A DNA stretch of 64,000 nt from Bacillus marinisedimentorum (GTDB taxonomy: Bacteria > Bacillota > Bacilli > Bacillales > Bacillaceae_O). A program made the position numbers and the translations under genes. The stretch is from contig NZ_LWBL02000005.1 in assembly GCF_001644195.2 (NCBI RefSeq), positions 1 to 64,000 of the forward strand, read 5' to 3'. Shown here one piece after another: positions 53,512 to 62,791 of the stretch (position 1 is its first letter; every line of letters starts with the position of its first letter). Below the pieces are notes generated by a model. The model saw only the letters and a list, made by a program, of their open reading frames with translations. It searched no databases and had not been told where the DNA came from.

Positions 53512-53601
53512 CTTTCGATAATGGCAAACCTGTTGAAAAGCAGGGACGCAAAGCTACGAACCTAAGGTATTGTTCTACGGTAGTCGGGCCGCCGAAAAAG
53601 A
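53512..53601 (+). ncRNA. c-di-GMP-I (GEMM) riboswitch
   Basis: GGCAAACC, a P2 hairpin with a GAAA loop (CCTGTTGAAAAGCAGG), the core GGGACGCAAAGC, then CCTAAGG...ACGGTAG and TCGGGCCGCCG closing P1 (TTCG/CGAA). All the conserved blocks of the GEMM-I aptamer are in order. It precedes a terminator and an EAL gene, so it senses c-di-GMP to control a c-di-GMP phosphodiesterase. Confidence 0.92.
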
Positions 53602-53612
53602 CACATTACAAG

Positions 53613-53659
53613 AGATATCTTCGTGTGTGCTTTTTTCACGTGGATATCTTTTTTATTTT
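53613..53659 (+). terminator. Riboswitch expression-platform terminator
   Basis: AGATATC (53613-53619) plus CGTG pairs with CACG plus GATATCT (53643-53649), then TTTTTATTTTG. It lies 12 bases after the aptamer and before the EAL ribosome site, so control is probably at transcription termination. Confidence 0.75.
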
Positions 53660-53669
53660 GAGAGGAGGG

Positions 53670-54392
53670 ATGGCTTTGCAGGCAAATCAAAGCCTTAAGG
53701 ACACGTTTTACCATCTGTACCAGCCGATTTATGATCTTGATGCCAACAAAATTTACGGATATGAAGCGCTCCTGCGAACCGGTCAGCAAATGGGCCCTGA
53801 AGCATACTTTGAAGAAAAATCGAACCATGACAGTTTGAATGAAGCGGATATGCGATCCGTATACCAGGCGGTGGTCAGATTTTTTAATGGATATACAAGG
53901 AAGTGTCATTTGTTCGTGAATGTCTTCCCTTCCACCCTTATGGATGAGCGATTTTTAAAAGAAATCCTGCAATTGAAATGGAAACTTAAATTCCCTGCCG
54001 GCCAGGTGGTGTTTGAGATAAGCGAAGCTGAAAAAATTTCGGATATGCAGTTATTTAAAAAGCAAGTGAGAGAACTGAAAAAGCACGGGTTTTCCATTGC
54101 AATAGACGACTTCGGGAAGGAATCATCTTCTTTTGAACGGCTGTTCGAGCTGAATCCTTCTTATATTAAAATGGACAAGTACCTTGCTGAAAATCTTCTG
54201 AAAAATCGTAGTAAACAGACCTTCCTAAAAGGTTTTGTCCAGTCTATTTCTCCTAAAACAAAACTGATCATGGAAGGGATTGAAGATGTCCGGGTTGCTG
54301 AATTCATCCATGATATCGGTATCCCATTAGGCCAGGGTTATGCGCTTGGTAAACCGGATTATCTCTCTGAACCGGCATCTTCTATGAAGTAG
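53670..54392 (+). CDS. EAL-domain c-di-GMP phosphodiesterase
   Basis: 240 residues, a stand-alone EAL domain. Catalytic motifs retained: EALLR (32-36), VNVFPS, FEISEAEK, IAIDDFG, IKMDK, MEGIED, GQGYALG. It should hydrolyse c-di-GMP to pGpG. ATG 53670 follows GAGGAGG; an upstream in-frame region belongs to the riboswitch leader. Confidence 0.92.
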   Translation: MALQANQSLKDTFYHLYQPIYDLDANKIYGYEALLRTGQQMGPEAYFEEKSNHDSLNEADMRSVYQAVVRFFNGYTRKCHLFVNVFPSTLMDERFLKEILQLKWKLKFPAGQVVFEISEAEKISDMQLFKKQVRELKKHGFSIAIDDFGKESSSFERLFELNPSYIKMDKYLAENLLKNRSKQTFLKGFVQSISPKTKLIMEGIEDVRVAEFIHDIGIPLGQGYALGKPDYLSEPASSMK

Positions 54393-54504
54393 CTTTATTA
54401 AGTTTTCCTTATCGGAAAGCATTGGAGAAATGTGGAGTGATAACTTTAAAACCAACAACCTAAACTTGAAAGTGATAGGAACATTTTCGGAACAGGATGC
54501 AGCT

Positions 54505-54532
54505 ATGAGCAGTGAGAAACTGCTCATTTTCT
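54505..54532 (+). terminator. Possible terminator after the EAL gene
   Basis: ATGAGCAGT (54505-54513) and ACTGCTCAT (54519-54527), loop GAGAA, then TTTTC. Confidence 0.6.
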
Positions 54533-54534
54533 AT

Positions 54535-54840
54535 TTAGGAAAAAACAGGAAAGGAAGCCGCTGCTTTCTCACCTGTCTTTTTCTATGCGAAGTTGCCAAT
54601 TATAGCATCCATATGTGTTAAAACAACAAATAATCTGTGTTCAAAGATAATGTTCCAAAAAAATTCTTTAGCATGTGAATACTTCTCAAACTATGGTTCT
54701 GCCCTACTCCGCAAGGTATATCAGCAATGTATAATCATAAATGAAGTTGTCCAATTCATAGCATGCAGTCCAATTAAAGGGGGGTGCAAGCTGGTTGTCC
54801 GGACATTGTTTTGGGGTTTGAACATTATTTTGAACGAAAA
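54535..54840. other. No recognisable gene
   Basis: About 300 bases with only short frames. It must hold the promoter of the rhodanese lipoprotein gene, but no clean -35/-10 pair is visible. Confidence 0.4.
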
Positions 54841-54854
54841 CGGAGGGAAACAAG

Positions 54855-55400
54855 ATGTGGTGGAAAAAATCAAAAGCGTTACTTATGATGCTGGTGCTGT
54901 CTTTATCTTTGACGGGGTTCCTTACAGCCTGCAGCGGTGATGAAGAGGCGGAAGCGCCTGCAGATGATACGGCGGCAGCTGAAGAAAGTGCGGAAAATAC
55001 AGAAGCAACAGCAGAGCCTGTTGTCGATGAAACGGCTATCATTGCTGAAGCAGCAGAAGCGTACTTCAACAACCTCCCTGAAAATGTGAACATGATCGAT
55101 GTGGAAAAAATGAACGAGCAAGTCAGCCTTGCTGCCGACCAGCTTTTCATTCTGGATATCCGTAGCCCTGAGGACTTCACGAAGGGGCACATCAATGGAG
55201 CGGTGAACATTCCATTTGCGCAGGTCGGACAAAAGATGGCGGAAATTCCGAAAGATAAGCAAGTCGCAGTCGTCTGCTATTCCGGACAAACTGCTTCACA
55301 GACTGCTGCAGTACTAAAAATGGCAGGTTTTAACACCATCATACTTAAGGGCGGATTCCCGGCATGGGAAAAAGGCGGCTTTGATATCTCCACACTTTAA
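54855..55400 (+). CDS. Rhodanese-domain lipoprotein
   Basis: 181 residues. Lipobox LTAC with Cys26, an acidic Ala/Glu-rich linker, then a rhodanese domain (FILDIRSPEDFTKGHINGAV) with active-site loop CYSGQT, Cys141. It transfers sulfane sulfur on the outer face of the membrane; with sqr this suggests extracytoplasmic sulfur handling. GGAGGGAA precedes ATG 54855. Confidence 0.9.
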   Translation: MWWKKSKALLMMLVLSLSLTGFLTACSGDEEAEAPADDTAAAEESAENTEATAEPVVDETAIIAEAAEAYFNNLPENVNMIDVEKMNEQVSLAADQLFILDIRSPEDFTKGHINGAVNIPFAQVGQKMAEIPKDKQVAVVCYSGQTASQTAAVLKMAGFNTIILKGGFPAWEKGGFDISTL

Positions 55401-55417
55401 TACCGTTTTCCGTCAGC

Positions 55418-55455
55418 AAAAACGGAACAGCATTCTGCGCTGTTCCGTTTTTTTA
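55418..55455. terminator. Bidirectional terminator
   Basis: AAAACGGAACAGC and GCTGTTCCGTTTT, perfect, then TTTTA. Shared by the rhodanese and murG genes. Confidence 0.88.
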
Positions 55456-55483
55456 CTATACCCCTGCCCGTCCGAACCGTACC

Positions 55484-56542
55484 CTAAGCGTTTTCGATAT
55501 GGCGGATGATTTCGTCCAGGCTGTCCCGCTTTGCTTCCTGGTGCATTCTGTCTTTATATTCAAACCTGTTGTCATAAAGGTTTTCCACCCGCTCCAGCAA
55601 TGATTCGGATGTAAGCTCTTCTTCTTCGAGGACAGAAGCGAAGCCTTTCTTTTCAAATGATTTCGCATTAAGGATCTGGTCGCCGCGGCTTGCCTGCCGG
55701 GAAAGCGGGATAAGCAGCATCGGCTTTCTGAGAGCCAGAAATTCAAAGATTGAATTCGAGCCTGCCCGTGAAATGACGAGGTCTGTTGCGGCCAGGACAT
55801 CCGGCAATTCTTCGCTTACATACTCGAACTGCCGGTATCCTTCCCGCCCTGTTAGGCTGCTGTCCACATTTCCTTTTCCGCATAAGTGGACGACCTGGAA
55901 ACGGTCCAGCAAGTGGTCCAGCGATCCCCTCACCGCATCATTGATTTTTTTCGAGCCGAGGCTACCGCCCATGATCGTAACGACCGGCTTATTTGCATGA
56001 AAACCGAGAAACTCCAGTCCTTCGTCCTTGCTCCCATTAAAAATTTCTTCCCGGATCGGCGAACCGGTATGTTCCGCTTTGTCAGCCGGAAGATGGGCAA
56101 TTGCCTCTTCAAACGTGACAAATATCCTGGTAGCAAACTTCACCGCAATCTTGTTGGCAAGGCCCGGGGTAATATCCGATTCATGGATAAAGACCGGAAT
56201 ACCAAGCAATTTTCCCGCGATGACAACCGGTACGGACACAAAGCCGCCTTTCGAAAATATGACATCAGGCTTGAGGCGCCTCAGCCGAAAATAAGCATCC
56301 CCCACCCCTTTTACGACTTTGAATGGATCCTTTGCGTTTTTTAAATCGAAATATCTGCGCAGCTTCCCGGTTGAAATGCCGTAATACGGCACGCCGGTGC
56401 GCTCGATAATGTCTTTTTCGATGCCGTCCTTCGATCCTATGTATGATATCTCCCAGCCTTTTTCCCTCAGCCTTGAAATGATTGCCAGGTTAGGCGTTAC
56501 ATGTCCGGCTGAACCGCCGCCGGTAAAAGTGATTTTTTTCAC
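55484..56542 (-). CDS. murG: MurG-like UDP-GlcNAc transferase
   Basis: 352 residues. [13 protein letters not shown] at 5-17 and the C-terminal GTB motif [19 protein letters not shown] are those of MurG, which adds GlcNAc to lipid I. It is outside the dcw cluster, so this may be the second MurG copy seen in some Bacillus genomes. The start codon ATG 56542 has AAGGTTAAGG upstream. Confidence 0.88.
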   Translation of the reverse strand: MKKITFTGGGSAGHVTPNLAIISRLREKGWEISYIGSKDGIEKDIIERTGVPYYGISTGKLRRYFDLKNAKDPFKVVKGVGDAYFRLRRLKPDVIFSKGGFVSVPVVIAGKLLGIPVFIHESDITPGLANKIAVKFATRIFVTFEEAIAHLPADKAEHTGSPIREEIFNGSKDEGLEFLGFHANKPVVTIMGGSLGSKKINDAVRGSLDHLLDRFQVVHLCGKGNVDSSLTGREGYRQFEYVSEELPDVLAATDLVISRAGSNSIFEFLALRKPMLLIPLSRQASRGDQILNAKSFEKKGFASVLEEEELTSESLLERVENLYDNRFEYKDRMHQEAKRDSLDEIIRHIENA

Positions 56543-56584
56543 GTCTTCCGAAGCCTCCCTTAACCTTTCTTCCCATTTAAACCG

Positions 56585-56836
56585 TTAAATATCGCAGGAT
56601 GTCGTTTCTCTTGCTTCCACCAGTTTTTCGGCGGTTTTCCTGCATCTATCCATCGGAATATGCTCATCATATGAGAAATGGAAAATGCCCTGGATCCGTT
56701 CGGCGATTTGCGCCGCACCCGGGCACTCATGGACTGCCTGCAAAACATCAGCCCATTCCATTTCATAGCTTCCTTTTCCGTAGCCAAGCGGGTCCCAGTC
56801 TGCCAGGACCGCTAAAATTTTATCATTTTCACTCAT
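56585..56836 (-). CDS. DUF1871 (YugE-like) protein
   Basis: 83 residues from ATG 56836 (AAAGGTG upstream). AVLADWDPLGYGKGSYEMEW is the DUF1871 hallmark. Function unknown. A longer frame to 56920 has no ribosome site. Confidence 0.82.
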   Translation of the reverse strand: MSENDKILAVLADWDPLGYGKGSYEMEWADVLQAVHECPGAAQIAERIQGIFHFSYDEHIPMDRCRKTAEKLVEARETTSCDI

Positions 56837-57082
56837 TGCGATCACCTTTGCCTTTACTTTACCTGTTGAACTCATGATAAAACATGCTGCTTGATCTGTG
56901 TGCAGCATGCTCCTCCCCAATCATAGCATATAGTCAGAAAACAGTGCTATTCTTACAGTCAAGTGGAATGCAGGAAAAAGAATTGCAGATGAATCCCGAG
57001 CCTGTTGCTTTACGGAAATGAAAGGAAAATCTACAATTGTCATAACGGGAAAAATAAATAGTTTACAAACAGGAGGTATTCG

Positions 57083-58270
57083 ATGAAATACGATTTTGAT
57101 AAAGTGGTTGACCGCCGCAATACCAACTCCATCAAGTGGGATGCAAATGAAGCGCGTTTCGGCGAAAAAGATTTGCTGCCGCTATGGGTTGCCGACATGG
57201 ATTTTGAAGTGGCCCAGCCGATTGTCGAAGCAATCCAGGAACGGGTAAACCACAAAATCTATGGATATAACATGCAATCCGATTCTACATACGATGCAGT
57301 CGCCCACTGGCTGAAAAAAAGACATGGCTGGGAAGTTGAAAAAGAATCGATGAAATTCAGCCCCGGTGTTGTTCCAGCTTTGAGCACGCTCGTCCGCGCG
57401 CTGACAGCACCCGGTGATAAAGTCATGATCCAGACGCCTGTCTATTACCCGTTTTTCAAAATGGTTGAAAAAAACGATCGCGAACTGGTGCAAAATGAGC
57501 TTGTTTACAAGGAACAAGAAAAGCGCTATGTAATTGACTTCGAGGATTTCGAACAAAAGGCAAAAGACCCTGCCCTTAAGATGGTCATCCTGAGCAATCC
57601 CCATAACCCTGTCGGCAGAGTATGGAACCAGGAAGAGCTTGAGAGAATGGGAAGCATTTGCGTCGATAATGACGTTATCATCATTTCGGATGACATCCAT
57701 TACGACCTGATGCTTAACGGCAACAAATACATACCGATCGCATCGCTGTCGGAGGAGTTCAAACAGCAGACGGTGACGTGCATTGCGCCAAGTAAAACAT
57801 TCAATCTTGCCGGCATGCAGACATCCGTCATCATCCTGCCGAATAAAGAACACAGGGGTGCCTTCGCTGATGAGATTGAAACACAGGGAATCGGAATGCT
57901 CAATTCATTCGGCGCAGCTGCAATGGAAGCGGCGTATAATCATGGCGATGAGTGGCTGGATCAGCTCATTTCATATCTTGAAGGCAACCTCGAGTTTTTA
58001 AAAGAGTTCATTGCAGAAAAACTGCCGAAAGTGGATGTCATCGAACCGGAAGGCATGTATCTCGTATGGATGGACTTCCGTAAATACGGCCTCGATTATA
58101 AAGAACTGGAAAGCGTCATGTTGAAGAAAGCGAAAATCGCCTTGAACCAGGGACATATATTCGGTGAAGGCGGGCGCGGCTTCCTCCGCATCAACATCGC
58201 CTGCCCGCGCAGCACGCTGAAAGAGGGACTGGAGCGGATTGTGAGCGGGATGGAAAGTGCTGCTGAATAG
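57083..58270 (+). CDS. patB: PatB/MalY-family cystathionine beta-lyase
   Basis: 395 residues, PLP fold-type I. ADMDF near the N-terminus, SNPHNPVGRVW, SDDIHYDL, and the PLP-lysine segment APSKTFNLAG (Lys238), as in PatB/MalY enzymes that cleave C-S bonds (cystathionine or cysteine conjugates). AACAGGAGG precedes ATG 57083. No methionine-pathway neighbour. Confidence 0.9.
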   Translation: MKYDFDKVVDRRNTNSIKWDANEARFGEKDLLPLWVADMDFEVAQPIVEAIQERVNHKIYGYNMQSDSTYDAVAHWLKKRHGWEVEKESMKFSPGVVPALSTLVRALTAPGDKVMIQTPVYYPFFKMVEKNDRELVQNELVYKEQEKRYVIDFEDFEQKAKDPALKMVILSNPHNPVGRVWNQEELERMGSICVDNDVIIISDDIHYDLMLNGNKYIPIASLSEEFKQQTVTCIAPSKTFNLAGMQTSVIILPNKEHRGAFADEIETQGIGMLNSFGAAAMEAAYNHGDEWLDQLISYLEGNLEFLKEFIAEKLPKVDVIEPEGMYLVWMDFRKYGLDYKELESVMLKKAKIALNQGHIFGEGGRGFLRINIACPRSTLKEGLERIVSGMESAAE

Positions 58271-58427
58271 TTGGTTTCTTTTACACGGTCACTGATTCTT
58301 CATTCAGTGGCCAAAAACTCACTTCGGCCGGATTTCGGATACGAGTGTACAATCCCGTAACCGTGACCCAGCGTCAACATGTCGGGAACTAAAACCATAA
58401 GCACATTATCCATCTCATAATCACATT

Positions 58428-58462
58428 AAAAGCTGGCTCATCAAATGAGCCAGCCTTTTTTT
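58428..58462. terminator. Bidirectional terminator
   Basis: GCTGGCTCAT and ATGAGCCAGC, perfect, loop CAA, with A and T runs. Serves patB and the SOD gene. Confidence 0.9.
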
Positions 58463-58994
58463 AATCTCCATTTTTTTTCACGATTTCACCACACGCCACC
58501 CGCTCACCGGCATCGCCGGCAGGATCAGTCATGCCGTCATCCGCTTTTTCGTGAATGACAACGGAGGTACCATTCTCCCGAAGCAATGAATGCGGCTTAT
58601 TTTCTTCCAGTGTCACATTTTCAGCTGTGAGTTCAACATCAACTTTGCCTTCTTCATCCGCCTTGATGTTTTGCAAATCTCCGGCATGAGGCCCCTCAGT
58701 ATTCATCAGGCCATGTTCATTATCTTCAGGGTTGAAATGCGCACCTGCCGATTTGAAATCCGGCCCTTCGCACTCGGCATTTTCATGGATATGAATGCCA
58801 TGCACACCCGGCTCAATTCCTGATACTTCTAATTTTATCTTTACTCCTTTATTTTGAGGCTGGATTTCAGCCGTGCCGATTGTATCTCCAACATCATTAT
58901 AAAGATCAACATCCACCGGTTCGGGAGTCGATTCCGAACAGGCAGCGGCTGTTAATAAAAATAGAAAACTGATTATACTTGCCACTTTTTTCAC
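58461..58994 (-). CDS. sodC: Cu/Zn superoxide-dismutase-family lipoprotein
   Basis: 177 residues from GTG 58994 (GAGGAGGGG upstream). Lipobox TAAAC with Cys19. SOD_Cu motifs: HGIHIHENAEC, SAGAHFNPEDNEHG, GPHAGDLQ, VVIHEKADD, GERVACG; copper His (three visible) and zinc ligands are present, as is the disulfide Cys pair. Similar to B. subtilis YojM, whose activity is weak. Probably guards the outer surface against superoxide. Confidence 0.9.
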   Translation of the reverse strand: MKKVASIISFLFLLTAAACSESTPEPVDVDLYNDVGDTIGTAEIQPQNKGVKIKLEVSGIEPGVHGIHIHENAECEGPDFKSAGAHFNPEDNEHGLMNTEGPHAGDLQNIKADEEGKVDVELTAENVTLEENKPHSLLRENGTSVVIHEKADDGMTDPAGDAGERVACGEIVKKNGD

Positions 58995-59121
58995 AAACTG
59001 CCCCTCCTCATCCGTTTCTTTTCCCATTGTTGACAGAAGGGCAGTATTTTAAACAGAAGAGAAAAAGGGGCACCGTATCACCGAAAAAAGCAATAATATC
59101 AGGGGGCAGGCATCTATATGA

Positions 59122-59883
59122 CTACTTCTTTCTTGCCATAATGAAAAATCGGTGGGCATGGCATTCAAAATAACCGGTCCGTTCAATGATCGTGTGAATT
59201 TCTTCAAGCTGCGGAAGGTAGGCCTCAACTGAAAAATCAGGGATTTGCCAAGGGATCGCCTTTAAATAATAGACAAGCGCACCTACATCGTAGAACCGTT
59301 CGGCAGGGTATGCTTCCTGGGATTGAAGGATGTCAAACCCATTCAGTTTCAGCTCTTCGACTGCATATTTCTTATTCCAGAATCCGTACCCGAAGTTTTC
59401 CTCAACCCCGAGCATCCGGTTTATTTCAAGATTATCTTTGCCGCCGACCTGCTGGGTGACAAACAGTCCGCCAGGTTTCAATATTCTGAACAGCTCTTCC
59501 GGATGATAGGATTCATGCCTATTTATAATAAGGTCAAAACGTCTGTCTTCAAATGGAAGATGTTCATCCTGGTCAATCGCATGGACGTGGACACCCAGCG
59601 GTTCAAGCTGTTGGGCAGCTTCCTGCACGTTAGGGGCGTACCCTTCAGTGGCATGAGTTTCGGCGGGCAGGGGCTGCATCATTGTCAGGAACTCGCCTCC
59701 GCCTGTCCCCATATCAAGCATCGACTGGGCTTCTTTGATTAACGGCAGGATTTTACTTGCATAACTCCAGGGGAGCAGCTCGCTATCCATCCGCCCCGTC
59801 TTCGCTACATATTCAAAATTCCAGCCGGCGAACGGCTTTTCCGCTTCTGAAAGAAGCCAGGTATAAAAAGAACCTGTTTCCAT
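59122..59883 (-). CDS. SAM-dependent methyltransferase, class I
   Basis: 253 residues from ATG 59883 (GAGGGA upstream). Motif I SMLDMGTGGGEFLTM, motif II-like acidic residue ATEGYAPN, and LIINRHESYHPEELFRILKPG are the Methyltransf_11/25 pattern. The substrate is unknown. Confidence 0.85.
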   Translation of the reverse strand: METGSFYTWLLSEAEKPFAGWNFEYVAKTGRMDSELLPWSYASKILPLIKEAQSMLDMGTGGGEFLTMMQPLPAETHATEGYAPNVQEAAQQLEPLGVHVHAIDQDEHLPFEDRRFDLIINRHESYHPEELFRILKPGGLFVTQQVGGKDNLEINRMLGVEENFGYGFWNKKYAVEELKLNGFDILQSQEAYPAERFYDVGALVYYLKAIPWQIPDFSVEAYLPQLEEIHTIIERTGYFECHAHRFFIMARKK

Positions 59884-60078
59884 ATGACTCCCTCCATCAA
59901 AAAACATTCCTCTTCACTATATTCATTTTCTGTACCGACTTGCTTTTTTCCTTTAATAGGAAGTTGAAAACCTCAGCAAACGGTCACCTGGACAATCTAT
60001 AAGATTAGATAACTAGTTCCTTGAAGGAAGGCTTGTATAGTGAAGAGAATATGAATCAGGGGGATAAACCAGTCGGGT

Positions 60079-60459
60079 TCACTTACTTTCCATTACAGCA
60101 AAATAATTTTCCTCATGATCCGCAAAATTAAATACTCTTCCGGAAGGCATTTTCACAATTTCCCCAACCGTGATGCTTTTGCTCGATAAATCATCATGTA
60201 ATTTTTCGAGGTCTTTTGTGAAAAACATTAAGGAAGGTGTATCAAGGTTTAAATCAGGTGACAGTTCAGCGATTAATTGCTTATTGTGAAGCACGATCCT
60301 TGTTTCCGCTTCCTTGGACGGAGCTATTTCAATCCATCTCATCCCCCCGCCGTCGTTCTGATCAGAAATGACACTAAAACCTGCTTTTTCGGTCCAAAAC
60401 GCGATTGCCTCGTCCTGGTTATTGACATACAGCATAATTTGGCCAACTCTGTTAATCAA
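60079..60459 (-). CDS. VOC (glyoxalase-like) protein
   Basis: 126 residues: two beta-alpha-beta-beta-beta units, VGQIMLYVNNQDEAIAFWTE and FFTKDLEKLHDDLSSKSITV, ending NYFAVMESK. Metal ligands are incomplete, so it may be a binding protein rather than an enzyme. GGAGGAG precedes the ATG. Confidence 0.85.
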   Translation of the reverse strand: MINRVGQIMLYVNNQDEAIAFWTEKAGFSVISDQNDGGGMRWIEIAPSKEAETRIVLHNKQLIAELSPDLNLDTPSLMFFTKDLEKLHDDLSSKSITVGEIVKMPSGRVFNFADHEENYFAVMESK

Positions 60460-60544
60460 AACATCTCCTCCTCAAATGATTGGTCTCCATTTTAGTTCTG
60501 CATTTGGAGGATAATTCCTATAAAAAACACCGATAAAATTGCTG

Positions 60545-61120
60545 TTATTCAACCTCTATATAAAAATCAGCTACTAAATCCTCTTTCACTATGCTTTCCA
60601 CATTCATGATGCGTACCTGCACCAATCCCTTTTCCTCGAATGTATATGGGGAAACTTTAAAGACGCCATGTATTTGATGTTTCTCTTCCAGGGATGCTTC
60701 AGCTGCTTGTTCCACAGGAGACAATTCGGTTTCCCATATCTCTTCTTTACCGGAAGGGTAGCGGACATCTACTTGTGTATGCTCTAAATCCAGCTCCTTC
60801 CAGGATACAAAATAAATCTCTGCTTCTGCATCTTTCTTAATTTGCGTATTTGAATAGTAGCCGAATTCACCGATATCCCCATATACAGTAGGATTTTCTC
60901 CTTCTACTTGAATAGCCAGCGAAGGGGGGTCATCCGTTAATTCATCATAAATGCCGTATGAGAATAGGCCGGCAGAAATAACGGATAAAGAGATGATGAT
61001 TTTCTTAAACCCCGCTTTCTTGAAACTGTTCATCACTTCCGAATTAGGCGTGAATTTATTTGCGAATGCCAGGACTAAGATAAGCGCAAGAACAGCAATA
61101 CCAAAGACTATGAATATCAT
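60545..61120 (-). CDS. Membrane-anchored protein, unknown
   Basis: 191 residues. Two N-terminal helices (about 2-20 and 39-58), then an Ig-like beta-rich extracellular domain. GGGGAG precedes the ATG. Not recognised. Confidence 0.6.
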   Translation of the reverse strand: MIFIVFGIAVLALILVLAFANKFTPNSEVMNSFKKAGFKKIIISLSVISAGLFSYGIYDELTDDPPSLAIQVEGENPTVYGDIGEFGYYSNTQIKKDAEAEIYFVSWKELDLEHTQVDVRYPSGKEEIWETELSPVEQAAEASLEEKHQIHGVFKVSPYTFEEKGLVQVRIMNVESIVKEDLVADFYIEVE

Positions 61121-61241
61121 ATTATCACTCCCCTTCTTTTACCTTACGATCCTGTTTGGGATTGGTTTCGTTTTGTTGGTTCTTTACTTTAGGGGCAGGT
61201 CAGGAAAATGCGAATTTACAACGTTATATTATTCCTATATT

Positions 61242-61281
61242 AAAAAGCCCAATTCTCAGTATTAGGAGAAATCGGGCTTTT
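61242..61281. terminator. Bidirectional terminator
   Basis: AAAAGCCCAATTCTC and GAGAAATCGGGCTTTT with one mismatch, and T runs on both strands. Confidence 0.75.
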
Positions 61282-61350
61282 CCTTACTCTGGAAAATTAC
61301 TCTTTTATGATAAATTACTTGGAAACACGTTATTTACTCTGCCAACTATG

Positions 61351-62358
61351 TTAAACAAAATTGGCTTGTACTGATCCATATTTGTCCCACTCTTCCATAG
61401 TATTAAAAATTAGTCCCTGTATATCATTTACTCTTACTTCTCCGCATTCTTTTTTGTTTAATAGTCCGCACAATGCAATCAGGTCTAACAACCTAGCTTT
61501 CTGCAGCCACTTAGCAGGTAGGAACCCACCATTATCTTGATAACTTGAGATAAATGGATTTAGAAACTCGGGATCGGTTGCATTTTCATATCTCAACATA
61601 TTTCCAATATCGATTAAATGTGAGCCACTAAAAGCGAATTCCCAATCCAATATACCAGTTATATTTACTTTACTTTCTCTTTCGTTCACTAGAATATTTA
61701 ATGGGTTGAAATCACTATGTACTAAGGAATTTTGTTCACCAATATGATCAATAAGGTATGCATGATCATTAGAAAACTTCCATAATTCGCTAGATAAATC
61801 CACTCCTAAATGTTTAGCAGCATGTCCTTTTGCTAAACTATCTTCTATATACATTAAGAATTTATTTGCATCGAGTTTTATGAATTCCTGTATGCCTAAG
61901 TCTTCATCAAAAAAACCAGGAAAAGGGAATTTATTTTTATGAATTTCGGCTAAAAATTTTCCAACTTCATTTGCTGCGCATGCTATTTCCTTTTTATTTC
62001 TCCTATATAAAATTTCAGAAAGTTGAACCCCTTGAACCCAACTTAATATTAAAAAAGGGTATTTAAAAACAGAGCAAGAGGAATCGTTATATATAACCTG
62101 GGGTACTGGTATTACATCCTTTAGAAGATTCAGGATTTTTCTTTCTATATCCATGCTTTTATTATTATTACTATATATTCGAAGAACATAATTTTCGTCA
62201 GTATTGGTTGTAATTTTTAAATTTGAATTGTTTAATCCACCACTTAATGGCTCGATTTGGTTGATTCGTTTCTCTTTTAAAAATGGTTTTAGTATAATAC
62301 CAGCCGTTTTAATGTCCGGCATTATCAAATCATGTGATCGTTCCCAACCAGCTTTCAT
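61351..62358 (-). CDS. Phosphotransferase (APH/choline-kinase fold) family
   Basis: 335 residues. LVHSDFNPLNILV (catalytic HxDxxxxN loop) and ILDWEFAFSG (metal-binding Asp) are the APH-fold signature; an N-lobe GGLNNSNLKI is also seen. The substrate is unknown; such enzymes include small-molecule kinases and antibiotic kinases. It is distinctly AT-richer than neighbours and lies between decayed Tn3 material and a terminator, so it may be acquired. Confidence 0.82.
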   Translation of the reverse strand: MKAGWERSHDLIMPDIKTAGIILKPFLKEKRINQIEPLSGGLNNSNLKITTNTDENYVLRIYSNNNKSMDIERKILNLLKDVIPVPQVIYNDSSCSVFKYPFLILSWVQGVQLSEILYRRNKKEIACAANEVGKFLAEIHKNKFPFPGFFDEDLGIQEFIKLDANKFLMYIEDSLAKGHAAKHLGVDLSSELWKFSNDHAYLIDHIGEQNSLVHSDFNPLNILVNERESKVNITGILDWEFAFSGSHLIDIGNMLRYENATDPEFLNPFISSYQDNGGFLPAKWLQKARLLDLIALCGLLNKKECGEVRVNDIQGLIFNTMEEWDKYGSVQANFV

Positions 62359-62495
62359 CACTTCGCCCCCATATAGTTATGGTTTATGTACGTATTGTCT
62401 AAATAATAATTGTCTGTTGGTAACAGGGAATAGAAAACTCTCTTTTATAACAAACCATACAGCATCAGCTTCAAAGGGCCGGTGCTTTAAATAAA

Positions 62496-62690
62496 TGATC
62501 CAATGCCTTCAGTATCTGGAATAATCTAGATCTAACAAAAGCTGTTGAATATCAAAAATGAGCAGGTAGTTTTAATGAAGACTTATTGCACCATATGTCA
62601 CCTTTAGGGTGGGAACATATAAATTTTCTATGAGAATACCATTTTAATCCGGAGAAAGTGGTTTCTCATTAGATTCTTTAAGATCACTAA
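62496..62690 (+). mobile_element. Tn3-family TnpA C-terminal remnant
   Basis: The frame reads WNNLDLTKAVEYQK, stop, AGSFNEDLLHHMSPLGWEHI, NFL, stop, EYHFNPEKVV, matching the conserved end of Tn3-type transposases ('LNEDLLHHISPLGWEHINFLGEYRF'). Several stops show decay. It is followed by a terminal inverted repeat at 62737-62773. Confidence 0.75.
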
Positions 62691-62736
62691 AACTTTCTTA
62701 ATGTTGTTAAAAATGGGGAACCGTCAGGAAACTGAG

Positions 62737-62773
62737 CTTAGCGTTATAAATCCGCATTTTCCTGACGGTACCC
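62737..62773 (-). repeat. Tn3-family terminal inverted repeat
   Basis: On the minus strand this is GGGTACCGTCAGGAAAATGC, GGATTTATAACGCTAAG: the 37-38-bp GGGG...TAAG end of Tn3-group transposons, placed just after the TnpA remnant as usual. A second partial match to the outer 17 bases (GGGGAACCGTCAGGAAA) lies at 62715-62731 in the opposite orientation. Confidence 0.75.
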
Positions 62774-62791
62774 ACTGTAGGACTGGGAGCG

